In this document: piece after piece, positions 11,054-22,673 of the stretch | Position numbering within the stretch: the first letter of the stretch is position 1 | Layout of the letters: the number at the start of each line of letters is the position of its first letter | Source: Canna indica | Taxonomy: Eukaryota > Streptophyta > Magnoliopsida > Zingiberales > Cannaceae | Length of the DNA stretch: 64,000 bases | Reading direction: 5' to 3' | NCBI GenBank assembly: GCA_034359265.1 | Contig: CP136891.1 | Coordinates: 42,958,001-43,022,000, forward strand | Made by a program: the position numbers and the translations under genes | Notes under the pieces: model-generated | Databases searched by the model: none | Told to the model about the DNA's origin: nothing | Seen by the model: only the letters and a program-made list of their open reading frames with translations

Positions 11054-14000
11054 AAAGAGAAGTGAAGAGTTGAAGTTGACCTTGGATCTAAATGAGAAAT
11101 CTCCAAGAGGTTGCAACTTCGAATCATCATGATGCCTAAAGTATGGAAATTGGCATCTAGGTATATGTTGTATCATCTCCTTCTTTGGTTGTTCTATTTA
11201 AGTTGGAGAGTTGATATATGCTTAATTTGAGTTGTTTTCCCCGCTCTTACTAAAGAGTTCTTTCAAAAATAATTTTTGATTTTTTGATCTTCGGTCTCTT
11301 CGGAGACCTATGTAGCATGTATGGGCTCAAGCGACCTTGCGGTTTTAAATCATAGGCTAATTGTATTCGGTTTTCAACCAATAGGAAGGGTTGGAGATCA
11401 TGCTTTCATTTGTATTATTTTTGTGATCTCTTAAAATTCATTTTGATATCACTCGATTTCATTTTGAAATGAATTTCAAACTATTTAGCAAAGTGGACTT
11501 TGAAAATGATATTTGAATCTCTTTGTTTCTTGGTTGAGTTAGCTTGCTAAGTAGCTATATTTTCTCTAAAAATATTAGTGTAGCTTACTTGCAAGTTATA
11601 AGTTTTTAGGAAGGCTAATTAGGAAGAAAAAGATTAGTTTGGCCAAATTATCATGAATGAGGTATAACTTAGATAAATTCGAAATCTTAGTGTTATACCT
11701 AAATGTTTAAGCTTAAATCATGTCTTTATACTCATGATTAGAATTGCATGATAAATCCTTGAATTTTCATGAGTAGGTAGAATTTTAGCACTTAGGCAAA
11801 TTTCATTGAATGAAACTTGTTCTAGGTAAATATCTATTATTAGAGACATTCCTTTAAGTCCAAACTAGTTAAATATGTTTAGGGACCTTATTACTTAAAC
11901 GGTTCACATCTTAAGATCCCTTAGATTCATTTTGATACCATGATAATTCTTTAAAATGAATTTTTACTATCTAGCATAGGTTAAGATTTTAAATGAAACT
12001 TTGCATGGAACCTTGCTATGTAGTAAGTTAGCTTGCTAAGTTCACATATTATTTCATTATGATACTAATGATGTCTACTTGCAAGTTGTGAGTGTAAATG
12101 AAAAGCTATGCTATCTAAAAGCAAATGGAAAAGGAAATGAAAAAGTTGGGCAAATTTTCAAGAAAAATGTATGAATTTAATTTTGCAAAACTTAGTATAA
12201 TAATTAAATATTCATGCTTTAATGATGTCTCTTATGATTGTTGTTGCATGACAAATCTATGAAATTTCATGAGAAAGAAAAAATTTGGATAACTTAGGCA
12301 ATTTCATGATATCTTGATTGAATGAAACTTGTTCTAGGTTAAAATTTCATATTAGAGACCTCATTTTGAGTAAACACCTAATGAACATGTTTAGATACAC
12401 ATATCTCATGAGTCTAGATATTTAAAACTTGAAAATTCATGTCTAGATGATCAAATACAATTGGTATCTCATTTTAGGGGACTTAAGCTTAAATGGTTTG
12501 ACCCAAGTCAACAAATCGACTTGGAAAATTCATTTTAAGTCCAAAACTTCATAAACATGTTTAGGAATAGGTATGATATGTTTCCATGCTCTTAGAAAGA
12601 AAAATTCATATGGATATGGATATGGATAAAATGACATAGAGGTGGTTTCATGAAAACCTCTTTTGAACTAAGTTAACCCAAGTCAACAAGTTGACTTAAA
12701 GGTCTCATTTTCAATCCATATTTGTGGAACATATTTAGATTTACTCATGTTAGGTATCCTTAGATTTAAATTTGAAAAATCATGAGTAAATGTTAAGATT
12801 GAAACTTAGCAAGTTTCATAAAAACTAGTTTAGTTTTGAATGAAACCATGTTAGGTTGATATCTTGACTTAAGGACATAATTTTCATTCCAAACTTGAAA
12901 TATACTCTTTACATGACCATCATGTGGTGTCATAAAAGTTTCAATGAAAATTGAACAAGTTTTAAGAATAACTGAAAATTACGAAAATATCATTTCAACC
13001 TACAATTAGTATAATTTCAGTTATTTCTAGAAAAATAGAAAATTCATTTTTAGATGATTCTTGAAACTACACCTTCATTGGAAAATCTAGTGTGTTGTAT
13101 AAAAATTTCAAAATGTTTCATCAAGAATCAAATTTAAAATGGAATTTTGAAGTTGGATTTCAAAAACACAAAGTATCCTTATTTGAGATATCAATCTTTT
13201 CGATACTTTCATCTTTCTTCAAAAACTTCAAATGAAATATCATGTATACCATTTGGATTCCATTTCTAATATCATTCACACAATTTGATGAGTAAAATCA
13301 TTTCTAGGAATGATTTTGAATTCTTGAATGATAGCTAGAAATATCTTGTTTATTTGAAAACAATGTAGGATGAAAAATGAACTTAGAAAATTCATTTTGA
13401 GTTCAAACTTGATACATGCATCTCAAATGACCATTCAATATTTGGTATCAAAAACTTTCATCCAAAAATTAGTTTCAAAAATATTTGTCAAAAATATGAT
13501 TTTGTTTAGATTTAAAAGTTTGATTTTTTCAAATTTAAGGTATAGGTTGACCTAAGTCAACAAAGAAACTTAAAAATCTCATCTTAAGCCCAAACTTAAT
13601 TCATAGACTTACATTATCTCTTGTTTGATGTCCAAATGCCTAAGTTTGAGAAAACATGAGTAGATAGCAAAACTTGAGACTTAGCATTTTCATAGTTTTC
13701 ATGCTTATTTCAAATGAAAACATGCTAAGTTCATATTTAGATCAAATGACATTTGTTTCACTTCAAATTTTATATACATGATTTAAATGTCTATATCTTT
13801 GTATTTTGAAAATTTGAATGAAATCTAAAAATGTCATGAAAAAGAAACAATATTCATTGTGAGAACATACATGATTTAATTTTGAATTCAACTATTTAGT
13901 TTTTGAACATATCATGTATGATTTTGTTTCTATTAAATATTTGTTTTCCATCCCTTGGTTGAGATTTTCATGTTTCATGACAATAATCTATAAAGTCTCA

Positions 14001-14072
14001 ACTTCATGAAAACATATTTGTGTTTCATCCCTTTAACTAGATTGACCTTTCTTGCCCTTTTCAATTGATGTC
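11054..14072 (+). other. AT-rich non-coding middle of the gag-only element
   Basis: About 3 kb with no ORF over 61 codons and no pol motifs. It is built of degenerate repeats: a block with GACCCAAGTCAACAA-type sequence recurs near 12497, 12672 and 13550, and TTCATGAGTA- and ATTTTCATGAGA-like phrases recur between 11700 and 13700. It stands where protease, integrase, RT and RNase H would be in an autonomous Sirevirus. I see no gene in it. Confidence 0.7.
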
Positions 14073-14328
14073 AAAAGGGGGAGAAGAGTATAAGAAAAAG
14101 GGGGAGAAATGTATAGTCAAAAGGGGAGAAATGTATAGTAAAAAGGGGGAGAAAAGTATAAGAAAGGGGAGGAAAATATAGGAAATTCATGCATATAGAT
14201 AGGGGGAGTTTAATTATATAAATATGCATGTTGATAGGGGGAGAAATCCCTTAGTTGATATCCTTCTATGCTTTAATGATTATATATATATTCTTAAGGA
14301 TGTTTGTCATCATCAAAAAGGGGGAGAT
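14073..14328 (+). promoter_or_regulatory. Multiple polypurine tracts (mPPT) before the 3' LTR
   Basis: At least eight G-rich purine tracts of the form AAAAGGGGGAGAA occur in 250 bases (near 14074, 14095, 14118, 14140, 14163, 14197, 14235 and 14315). The last, AAAAAGGGGGAGA, sits directly before the LTR start. A cluster of repeated polypurine tracts is a described hallmark of Sireviruses. The same cluster lies at 33705-33855 and on the reverse strand at 28134-28230 and 47180-47400. Confidence 0.85.
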
Positions 14329-15875
14329 TGTTGACTTTAGGTTTTCAACCTTAGCCTTAATCTCGGTTTTGATGGTTTTGATGATAACAAACATTGGACT
14401 AATGATTTCATTGAGAATTTGTTTCAGGTTCCATACCAATTAACGTTCGATGTCCTCGATCGGATAAATCGGAAGAAATCAAGAAATCTGAAGGACATTG
14501 ATCGTCGTGCTCGGGTTCATCGTGAAAATCTCTCAGAGATCAACGTGTGCGACAAAGATGTATTGGACGAGCTCAAGGATCACATGAAAGCTCTGCAAGT
14601 TGATGCGCGTTGAAAGTCAGAACCCCAAAATGAAGCGCAGAAGAAAAAGGCTGAAGAAATCAATCTCAGCCTAGGTTCGGTCGACCTGGCGGTCGACCGG
14701 CTGTAGGTAAGAAGGGGCAGTAGACATTCGATCGACCCATCGATTGACCGAAGATAAGGAAGAAACTGCAGTAGAGCTATTTCGATTGACCGGGCGGTCG
14801 ACCGATGGAAGCCCAAAATGGGCAGTAGCTCGGGCGGTCGACCCATCGGTTGACTGACTTGCATTTGCTGAAGACGCGAGATCGTGTCGGTCGACCGACG
14901 GGTCGACCGAAGGTCGGGATTGTGATTCTTGCGTCTGGGCGGTCGACCCGTCGGTCGACCGACCAGAGGGTAATAGAAGTGGTCAAAGGACCGGTCGATA
15001 CATCGATCGACCGACCATTCGACCGGCAGCCTATAACGGATAGTTTTCTATCCGTTGAACAGCCATTTCTTCGCGAGGGTATAAATACACCTCATATACT
15101 TCATTTAACTATTTCCCTGACTTCTACAGAGTTCATTGAGCATTTAAAGGGGAGTTTAAAGCCTTCCAAGTGATTGACTGAAGCGCACCCTATTCTTCCT
15201 CGAGTTCCTCTGCAAGCGCACAGGTTGGGCTCAACTCAAGATTTGATCAAGCTTTACCTATTGACGAGTTGAGGGTGCCAAAGGCTTGGAGAAGAGCTTG
15301 CAACTTTGGTTTAATTCTTAAGCTCTTTTGATTGTAAATTTTATCTGTTATTTGAACTATTTTTTATTTAAGCGTGTAAGAAGACCTAGGTTGTTAGGTC
15401 TTGAATTGGGTGAAGTGGTATCCTTGGTGTAGAAGAAGTAAAGCCACTTGTGTAAACGTAGTTGTTACTAGGATTAATTCTAGTTGTCCCTTAGGTTAAG
15501 GTGGGAAAGTGCTCTCGGTAGGAAGGCTGGATACTTCTAGGTGTGGAAGTGCCTTCGGTTGGAGAGCGGAGACTTTTCGGTGAAAAATCCTTGTTGTAAG
15601 GGAAACAAGACATTAATCTAGTATAACTAGTTTGGAAATCCTAAGCGGGGTGCTTAGGTAGTGCAGTAGGCATTGGGGCCGAACCTCTATAAATCTTGTG
15701 TTTGTATTGTTGTTTTAAATTGCTTGTGTTTAATTGTTTTATCTTGCTTGCGCATCTAAATCATCAAATTGCATATTGCCTAAACCAATCAAGAAATGAT
15801 TAAAATTGGAATTTAGGCAAATCGTATAGTAAACACACTATTCACCCCCCCTCTAGTGTCGCCATTTCGTCAACA
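14329..15875 (+). repeat. 3' LTR of the gag-only element (copy B, 1547 bp)
   Basis: Starts TGTTGACTTTAGG, ends GTCAACA, followed by target duplication AGCGC. It has a larger palindrome cluster than the 5' LTR (14680-15030), with repeated GGTCGACCGA, GGGTCGACC and CGATTGACCG units, and the same TATA box near 15079 and leader motifs. Indels in the palindrome cluster and scattered substitutions separate the two LTRs, so the insertion is not very recent. Confidence 0.9.
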
Positions 15876-15959
15876 AGCGCAACTTGTGGTTAAGTTTACT
15901 TAAAGATTTAGGGTGAATTGAATTATCCAATCTGCTGTTCTTTCTGGTAATTCTAGATT

Positions 15960-16760
15960 GATGGAGGCTTTTAATGCTGCATTGAGCGGTTGTGGCAGTA
16001 ACTCCACAGAGCGTCGAGGCCGAGGCCGAGCCTAGGGTCGGGGTCGTGGGAGACCACCGCAGACCCCGGAAGATGTGGGACAGGATCCCATGGTTGTGCA
16101 GTTGCAAGCTCGAGTGGCTGAGCGGACTGAGGCACTCCTTAGGGAGCAAGAATTGAGGCAACATCCAAATCGGTGCCGGCAGTACCAGTAGTACCGGAAG
16201 TGGTTGAGCCAGTGGCACATATGGTCAGAGTTCCCGTAGCACCTACATATGTAGATTTTGTCAAACTCGTGCCACCGGAGTTTACCGGGACTGATCAGCG
16301 GGTGGAGGTCACCAATTTCCTTCGGGATTGCATGCACTGTGCTCGGATTATAGATGAGGTGCTCCGAAAGGAGGCATTGGTACCGACGGACAGACATGAT
16401 GGACCCCAGAAGAAAAAGTTTGGACCCCAGCACTCGGGGGGTCGGCCAGCTCACTCTAAGGGGACTCACATGATAGTAGATCCACACCAGGGTGGAGGTC
16501 ATAATAGTTCTAGAGGCTGCATGGGCTCAGGACCAGGGGCATCATCAGGAGGCTCACAGCGGAGGTCTGAGCCACAACAGTGTAACCTATGTCATAGGAA
16601 GCACTGGGGAGCTTGCTGGGGACGTTCAAAGGTATGTTTTAGTTGTGGGTAGGCTGGGCACTTTAGGAAGAATTGTCCCGGCAAAGGTAATCAGCAGCTT
16701 GATCAGACCAGAGGGAAGGCACCGATGTCAGTAGGTTACGTGGCTCAGAGGGGTCAGACT
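15960..16760 (+). pseudogene. Tekay element 1 gag, degraded and shortened
   Basis: Gag opens MEAFNAALSGCGSNSTER, with Arg/Gly-rich stretches typical of chromovirus Gag, then FVKLVPPEFTGTDQRVEVTN from the start of the retrotransposon gag domain. The following text jumps to a post-domain region, so most of the gag core (about 150 residues expected) is deleted. A CCHC-like knuckle CFSCG-stop-AGHFRKNC lies near 16635-16680 with a stop in place of one residue. Several frameshifts are present. Only fragments remain of a protein that would form particles. Confidence 0.75.
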
Positions 16761-16817
16761 CAGGGAGGAGGCCAATGAGCCGCTAGTTCAGAGAGGTCTG
16801 TTGCACAGGTATTTGCT

Positions 16818-17210
16818 TTGAACCAAGAGGGCACTGACGTGTCTAGGGCACTAGTGTTAGGTAACCCTATTGTTCGTTCTCCTATTATTTATGTTTTATT
16901 TGATCCAGGTGGTACGCATTCTTTTGTATCTGCATTGTTTGCTGCTAAGTTGTCGGGGAAACCCTCTATGCTTGATTTGTCTCTTGTGGTGTCTACGCCT
17001 ACAAACGATTCTATGCTGGCAGAGATAGTCTTTGAGGGCTGCCAGGAGGTCATTTATGGACATGTGTTGATGGCCGAATTGACACTCTTGCCGATGCTGG
17101 AGCTTGATGTGATTTTGGGCATGGACTGGTTGGCGGATCATTTCGCCTAAGTGGATTGCAGGGTTAAGACTGTGACCTTCAGTAAGTCCGAATTGCCCCA
17201 ATTTACCTTC
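16818..17210 (+). pseudogene. Tekay element 1 protease
   Basis: Retropepsin-like domain: YVLFDPGGTHSFVSALF holds the catalytic position and LELDVILGMDWLADH the second conserved block. The expected active-site triplet Asp-Ser/Thr-Gly reads Asp-Pro-Gly, so the enzyme is probably inactive. Stops occur after HFA (17148) and in the linker before RT. It follows gag and precedes RT as in Ty3/Gypsy. Confidence 0.8.
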
Positions 17211-17449
17211 TAGAGTGAGGGAAGGGGAGATTGGTTGGTGGCCATTTTAGCTCTCAAGGCCCGAAGCTATTTCTAGGCGGTTGCCATTCCTTCTTGGCCT
17301 TTGTGCCTGTGGCAGAGGGAAGCGGAGGTACGACTAGGGGCATTGAGGGAACGTCGGTGGTATGTGGGTTCTCTGATGTTTTCCCAAAGGAGTTGCCAAA
17401 TTTGCCCTCAGGGAGGGAGATCGAGTTCTGTATTGATTTGTAGCTTGGG

Positions 17450-18082
17450 GTGAAGCCGATCTCCATTCCGTCGTATCGGATTGCACCAGCTGAGTTGAGG
17501 GAGTTGAAGTCCCAGTTGCAGGAGCTGCTTGAGTTAGGCTTTATTCGCCCAAGTGTTTCACCTTGGGGTGCTCCAGTGCTCTTTATGAAAAAGAAGGATG
17601 GGTCCATGCGGATGTGCATTGATTACCGGTAGCTTAATAAGGTGACAGTGAAGAATCGTTACCCGCTTCCTAGGATTGATGATTTGTTTGATCAGCTTCA
17701 GGGGGCTCAGTCGTTTTCCAAGATTGACCTACGATCAGGGAACCATCAGTTGAGAATCTAGGATAGTGACATCCCAAAGATTGCATTCTGGTCGAGGTAT
17801 GGCCACTATGAGTTCCTGGCTATGACATTCGTGCTGACTAATGTACCTGCAGCATTTATAGACCTGATGAACCGAGTATTTTGGGAATACTTGGATACAT
17901 TTGCGATAGTATTTATTGATGATATTTTGATATATTCTAAGAGTAGGGAGGAGCATGCTGAGCACTTGAGGGTGGTTCTAGAAACTCTCAGGGAGCACAG
18001 GTTATATGTCAAATTCTCCAAGTGCGAGTTCAGGCTGAAGAGTGTAGGGTTCCTTGGCCATGTGGTGTACAAGGAAGGGTAA
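17450..18082 (+). pseudogene. Tekay element 1 reverse transcriptase
   Basis: RT domain in order: [74 protein letters not shown], and the catalytic [11 protein letters not shown] near 17921. Stops interrupt at YR-stop-LNK (17630) and RI-stop-DSD (17760), both explained by C-to-T change of a Gln codon. The usual FGLTNAP reads FVLTNVP. All conserved blocks are still present in a single frame through most of the domain. Confidence 0.88.
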
Positions 18083-18700
18083 AGGTGGACCCTGCAAAGA
18101 TAGAAGTAGTTCAGAATTGGAAGAGGCCGGCTAATGTCATAGAGATTCGCAACTTCCTAGGGTTGGCAGATTATTACAGGAAATTTGTGGAGAACTTCTC
18201 GAGGATTGCAGCGCCATTGGCCCGCTTGACTCATAAGAAAGTCAAGTTCATTTGGGATAGTAAGTGCGAGGAGAGCTTTCAGAAGCTCAAGGACCGTTTG
18301 ACGTCGGCACCAGTTCAAGCTGTACCCTTGGGCTCGGGAGGGTTTACTGTTTATTGTGATGCCTCCCAAGTCATCTTGGGTTGTATTTTAATGCAGAATG
18401 GCAGGGTGATAGCTTATGCCTCCAAGTAGTTGAAGGTCCATGAGAAGAATTACCCGACTCATGATCTTGAGCTAGCAGCAGTGGTGTTCGCATTGAAGCT
18501 GTGGCGTCACTACCTTTATGGCGAGGCTTGAGAGATATACACTGCTCATAAGAGCCTCCAGTATTTGCTCACCCAGAAGGAATTGAACCTAAGGCAAACA
18601 AGGTGGATTGAACTCTTGAAGGACTATGATTGCACGATCATGTACCATCCGGGGAAGGCTAATGTGGTGGCAGATGCCTTGATCAGGAAGTCTATAGGCA
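18083..18700 (+). pseudogene. Tekay element 1 RNase H and connection
   Basis: Continues from RT with the connection region (IEVVQNWKRPANVIEIRNFL, ADYYRKFVENFSRIAAPLAR) and RNase H ([56 protein letters not shown]). A frame change occurs at about 18082. Stops at SK-stop-LKV (18428) and GEA-stop-EIY (18530) interrupt it. The first catalytic Asp (YCDAS) is retained. It would degrade the RNA strand of hybrids. Confidence 0.85.
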
Positions 18701-19019
18701 GTCTAGCGCATTTGGCAGTTAGGAGGAGGCCGTTGGCTCAGGATTTGGCCATGTGTTTAGATGGCGGGGCAGTCTTGATGGTGTCAGCCTCTGGTGCGTT
18801 GGTGGCTCACCTGAGGGTGCAATCCACATTGGTAGACATTCTACAAGCAGCGCAGGAAGAGGATGTTTTTGTGCACTTACTAGGGATCTGGCCAGGAGGG
18901 GTGATGTCGATAATGGTTTTGGTATTGACTCGGAGGGCGTTCTGAGGTTTAAGAACAGGATAGTGGTGCCAGACATGGCTGAGGTTCGTAGGCACGTGCT
19001 AGAGATGGCACATTGATCT

Positions 19020-19797
19020 ACATATACCATGCATCCAGGAGCCACGAAAATGTACTGTGACTAAGACAAAATTATTGGTGGATGGGCATGAAGAGAGAGG
19101 TGGCCGAGTTTGTGTCTAAGTGTCTGGTATATCAGCAGGTGAAGGCCGAACATCTTAAGTCGGTAGGATTGCTCCAGAACTTAGAGGTACCATAATGGAA
19201 ATGAGAAAAGATAACCATGGATTTTGTGACAAGGTTGCCGAAGTCTGGGAAGGACAATGATTCCTTTTGGGTGGTGGTGGATCGCCTAACCAAGACGGCA
19301 GTTTTCATACCAATCAAGATGACCTTTTCAGCTGAGCAGTATGCGAGGTTATTTTTGGATCGGATCGTCGCATATCATGGTGTCCATGTTATGATCATCT
19401 CAGATCGGGGTACTCAGTTCACAGCTCGATTTTGGCAGTCTTTCCAGGAGGCGTTGGGCACTTAGGTTTGGTTCAGCACTACATTTCACCCTCAGACATA
19501 TGGTAAGTCAGAGCGAACTATTCAGACATTGGAGGACATGCTGAGAGCATGTGTCCTAGATTTGGAAGGCAGTTGGGAGAGGCACTTGCCCCTTATTGAG
19601 TTTGCCTACAATAACAGCTATCATAGTTGCATCGGGATGGCCCCTTTGAGGCATTGTATGGGCGGCGATACAGGTCGCCTATAGGCTGGTTTGAGGTAGG
19701 GGATTCCCTTATGATGGGACTTGACCTAGTTGAGGAGGCAGTAGAAAAGGTGAAACTAATCAGGGAGAGGTTGTTGGCAACCTAGAGTTGCCAGAAG
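19020..19797 (+). pseudogene. Tekay element 1 integrase
   Basis: The zinc-binding region is badly broken (TMHPGATK near 19028, then stops). The core is readable: MDFVTRLPKSGKDNDSFWVV from 19217 with the first catalytic Asp, then IISDRGTQFTARFWQSF with the second Asp near 19398, and TFHPQTYGKSERTIQTLEDM with the catalytic Glu in a different stretch after a stop at 19464. A frameshift follows near 19650. This enzyme would insert the cDNA. It is inactive as it stands. Confidence 0.85.
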
Positions 19798-20290
19798 ATG
19801 TATGCTGATGGAAAGGCTAGGGAGGTAGAGTTTGCTGAGGGGGACCCGGTGTTCCTCAAGGTATCCCCTATGAAAGGGGTGGTGTGGTTTGGCAAGAGAG
19901 GGAAGCTAAGCCCTAGGTTCATTGGGTCGTTTCCTATTCTCAAGCGTAGGGGAGCTGTGGCATATGAGTTAGTCTTACCTCCTAGTATGGACCGAGCGCA
20001 CCCAGTGTTTCATGCATCCATGTTGAAGAAGTATGTTCGGGATGAGTCCCATGTGATTGAGCCGATTGCGGTAGAGGTGGATTCAGCAATCTCCTATGAG
20101 GAACGATCAATTGAGGTGCTAGACCGCCAGATCAGAAAATTGAGGTCCAAAGACATTCCCTTGGTAAAGGTCAAGTGGGAGCACAATTCCGGGCAAGATG
20201 CCACTTGGGAGGTGGAGCAGGATATGAGGGAGCGATGCCTTTTGCTATTTGAGAATTTGGTAAGTCCTTTAGCTTTGTTAAAATTTGAGG
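19798..20290 (+). pseudogene. Tekay element 1 integrase tail and chromodomain
   Basis: The open stretch begins in the GPF/Y-like module (KLSPRFIGSFPILKRRG, then VFHASMLKKYVRDESHVI) and continues into a chromodomain-like tail (SYEERSIEVLDRQIRKLRSK, VKVKWEHNSGQDATWEVEQD). Chromodomains guide integration of chromoviruses to heterochromatin. The last recognisable chromodomain residues end at about 20260. The reading frame runs on without a stop into the LTR to 20472. Confidence 0.8.
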
Positions 20291-20316
20291 ACGAATTTTC
20301 CCTAAGGATGGAGGAT

Positions 20317-21866
20317 TGTAATATCCAAGATATTATGATAATTTTTATTATTTATTTTTGCCAGTCTAGCGGGCTGATTCGAGGTCTAGCTGAGTCGAGT
20401 CATGATACCGACGCGAGCTTGAAAGCTCGCGTAAGTAGGAATATGAATTATGTTGTTTCTTTTCCTGCTTAGATAAATTTATTTAATTGTTTTAATGCGT
20501 GTGATTGATTTATTAAATTGTATTGCATGGGTGTGCATGTGATTGATACTTGTATATAGTATGGGGTTAGTTTGAGTTGAGGAGTTAGCGGGTTTGGATC
20601 TGGATTTGAGGCGGATGTGGGTTAGAAAGGGGTTAGGGTTTGGATGAGGTGGGGAAGGGATTATAAAATCCCCCCTAGGGCTAGCTAGGCGGATCCTTCT
20701 TGGAGCCGCACAAGCCGTCGAGAGAGAGAGAGGTGCCGCCGAGCCGCCGCCCCTCTCCCTCTCTATTGGAGTCAGCCGCCGAGGGAAGGAGCCAAGCCGA
20801 GCCTTCTTCCTCCCCCCTCTCTTCCTTCCTTTCCCTTGGAAACCAAGCCACCGACTTGGTAGGAGCCGCCGCCGCCCCTTTCATTTGCTTCTTGGAGCCG
20901 CTGCAAACCGAGCTGCCGCCGCTTTGTTGTGGCCGGATTCGAAAGCCGCCGATCGGGAAGATTTCTCTCTTTCCTTCTTCCCAATCATGTGAGTGGATCT
21001 TCTCTCCCCCTTTTTTCTTGAATTTCTTGTGTTCTTGAGCCGTTGTTGGAGATTGAGAAATTCTTGTCCCCCCCCCTCTTTTGTGGTGCGGCAGCCCTAG
21101 GACTACACTAGGGAGGCTTGGCCAAGGCGGGAGACGGGGTTGCCCTCAAGGTTTTCGTTAAAATACCTAAGAGAGATTCTTGAAGGTTTTGAGATCTAGG
21201 ATTTAGATTAATTGTTTTAATTAAGTTCCGATGATACCAATCATTTCACCATATGAATCTATGTTTTGCAAGTGAAAAGATAAAATCTTGATGCCATGTA
21301 TATTCATGTTTGTGGTTCTTGGTTTGAAGCTTGAGTCCTGATTTAAGGGTGATGTGGATGCATGCTAAATCTTGATCAGGAATCATTCTTTAATTTTTGT
21401 ATGATTTATCTTGATGTTATAAATCTGTTGTGGTGGTAATTTAAGATTAATTATTGTGATTTTCGGATTAATTACCTTAACATGCTGAAAACTCAACTTG
21501 CTGAAATTTCATACTGAAATTATTAATTCAAGTCTAATTTTGTATTCTCTGTTGTGATGCGTATGGTTTACTGAACATAGTCGTGTAATCTATCATTCTA
21601 ACCAGAAAACATTGTCTGGAACTGTAGGACACATTTTGGAAATCAGATTCGGCTTGAGTGCACCAGTTTTGGGCTCAACAGTAAATTGAAAATAAAACCC
21701 CTAAAACGAGACCCTAATTTCAGCAAATAGAAATAATTAACTGTATAATTAGAATTCAAGGGGCAGCATAATCTGTTAAGAGCCAACAAAATAAATTATA
21801 TGCATGAAATAAAACCTCATGAGTTGATGATATTACGGGTCTAGGCGTCGGGATCGGGCATGACAC
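20317..21866 (+). repeat. Tekay element 1, 3' LTR (3'-truncated)
   Basis: Starts TGTAATATCCAAGATATT right after a purine-rich tract (AAGGATGGAGGAT), exactly as the whole LTR at 36536 does. It contains a GC-rich, GCCGCC-repeat segment (20690-20960), probably the transcribed leader, and matches copy 2 until about 21866 (GGGTCTAGGCGTCGGG), where similarity ends and Tat sequence begins. About 1 kb of the 3' end of the LTR is missing here. Confidence 0.8.
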
Positions 21867-22673
21867 CTATGGACACACTACCGAGGAGCGTGTAATGCTC
21901 GGAGATCATCTAGAAGGTCTAGTCTGCACAGGACACCTTGACAAATACCTTTCTCACAAGAAGGAGAGGGTAGGGCAGGAGTCGCGACGCTCGACGGCGA
22001 AGCCAAACACACCCGAGGTCCCACAAAGAGCGTAGTCAAGCAAACGAACCCCGAGGGGTAATCGACTACATCACCGGCGGATTCGCGGGAGGCGGGGAGT
22101 CAAGCTCGGATAGGAAGAGGTCCCTTGTGACAATCATGGCAGTCGACAACATTGTTCGCCAGCGCCAACCTATCCCTAGAACCCTAGTAATATCATTTTA
22201 TGAATTCGATTTCCATGGAACTAATTAGAATCTACATGACCCGATCGTTATTTCTATGATGGCAGGGAATTTAATCATCAAAAAGGTCCTCGTTGACCAT
22301 GCGGGCTCGGCCAATATTCTTTTCCACTCCACCTTTGGAAAGATGCAATTGATCATAGTCTCACTCACACCTTGCAAAGGGGACCTAGTAGGTTTCTCAG
22401 GAGAGAGGGTCGATGTCCGCGGAGCCCTATGACTAAGGACAACATTCGACTCTCGATCTAAAGAAAAGATGATCGATGTGCAGTATCTCGTCATCAACAT
22501 ACCCAGCCCATATCATATGATACAAGTACGATCATCCTTAAACACTCTACGGGTTGTCGTATCTACTCCTCATCTAGCAGAAAAGTTTCCTATCTCGAAA
22601 ACAGAGGTAGGAGTATTGCATGTTGATCAGAAGGAAGCCCGTTAGTGCTACAATGAATGCCTCAAGCCGAAGA
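21867..22673 (+). pseudogene. Tat-lineage Gypsy gag end and protease fragment
   Basis: Plus-strand reading gives the end of a Tat-type Gag (GDHLEGLVCTGHLDKYLSHK near 21905) and, in broken frames, the Tat/Athila-type protease: AGNLIIKKVLVDHAGSANIL, FGKMQLIIVSLTPCKGDLVG, then MIDVQYLVINIPSPYHMIQV and VVSTPHLAEKFPISKTEVG, ending HVDQKEAR. The protease triplet reads VDHAGSAN, against the usual VD-x-GSSAN pattern. The sequence is cut by the LTR insertion at 22674 and may resume at 24517. Confidence 0.7.
22669..22673. repeat. Target-site duplication GAAGA of solo LTR copy C
   Basis: GAAGA precedes the LTR and recurs exactly at 24517-24521. It shows a single insertion into the Tat remnant followed by LTR-LTR recombination. 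Confidence 0.9.

Larger units (their letters stand above)
8078..15875 (+). mobile_element. Complete gag-only Sirevirus-like Copia element (7.8 kb)
   Basis: The element has two LTRs (8078-9492 and 14329-15875), both starting TGTTG and ending CAACA, a primer site at 9495, a gag region at 9561-11053, a 3-kb AT-rich non-coding middle, a cluster of polypurine tracts, and a perfect 5-bp target duplication. No protease, integrase, RT or RNase H reading frame is visible anywhere inside. It therefore matches the terminal-repeat-plus-gag (TR-GAG) class of non-autonomous elements, which need enzymes from a relative. The Sirevirus link rests on the Gag type, the multiple polypurine tracts and the Copia pol attached to the same LTR family at 45980-49036. 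Confidence 0.88.
7554..21866 (+). mobile_element. Tekay-type Ty3/Gypsy chromovirus, element 1 (decayed)
   Basis: A long Gypsy element in order: partial 5' LTR, primer site, gag, protease, RT, RNase H, integrase, chromodomain-like tail, polypurine tract, partial 3' LTR. Integrase lies after RNase H and a chromodomain-like segment follows, which is the chromovirus layout; the sequence resembles the Tekay (Del) lineage. The element is interrupted at 8078-15875 by a complete gag-only element placed in its 5' untranslated leader. Many in-frame stops fit C-to-T change at Gln and Arg codons. It shares its family with the second copy at 34166-39121. Confidence 0.85.

Noticed and set aside
20681..21038. 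Pro/Arg-rich ORFs in the Tekay LTR
   Set aside because: They arise from GCCGCC-type repeats in the LTR leader and have no domain; the same region in element 2 is not conserved as protein.
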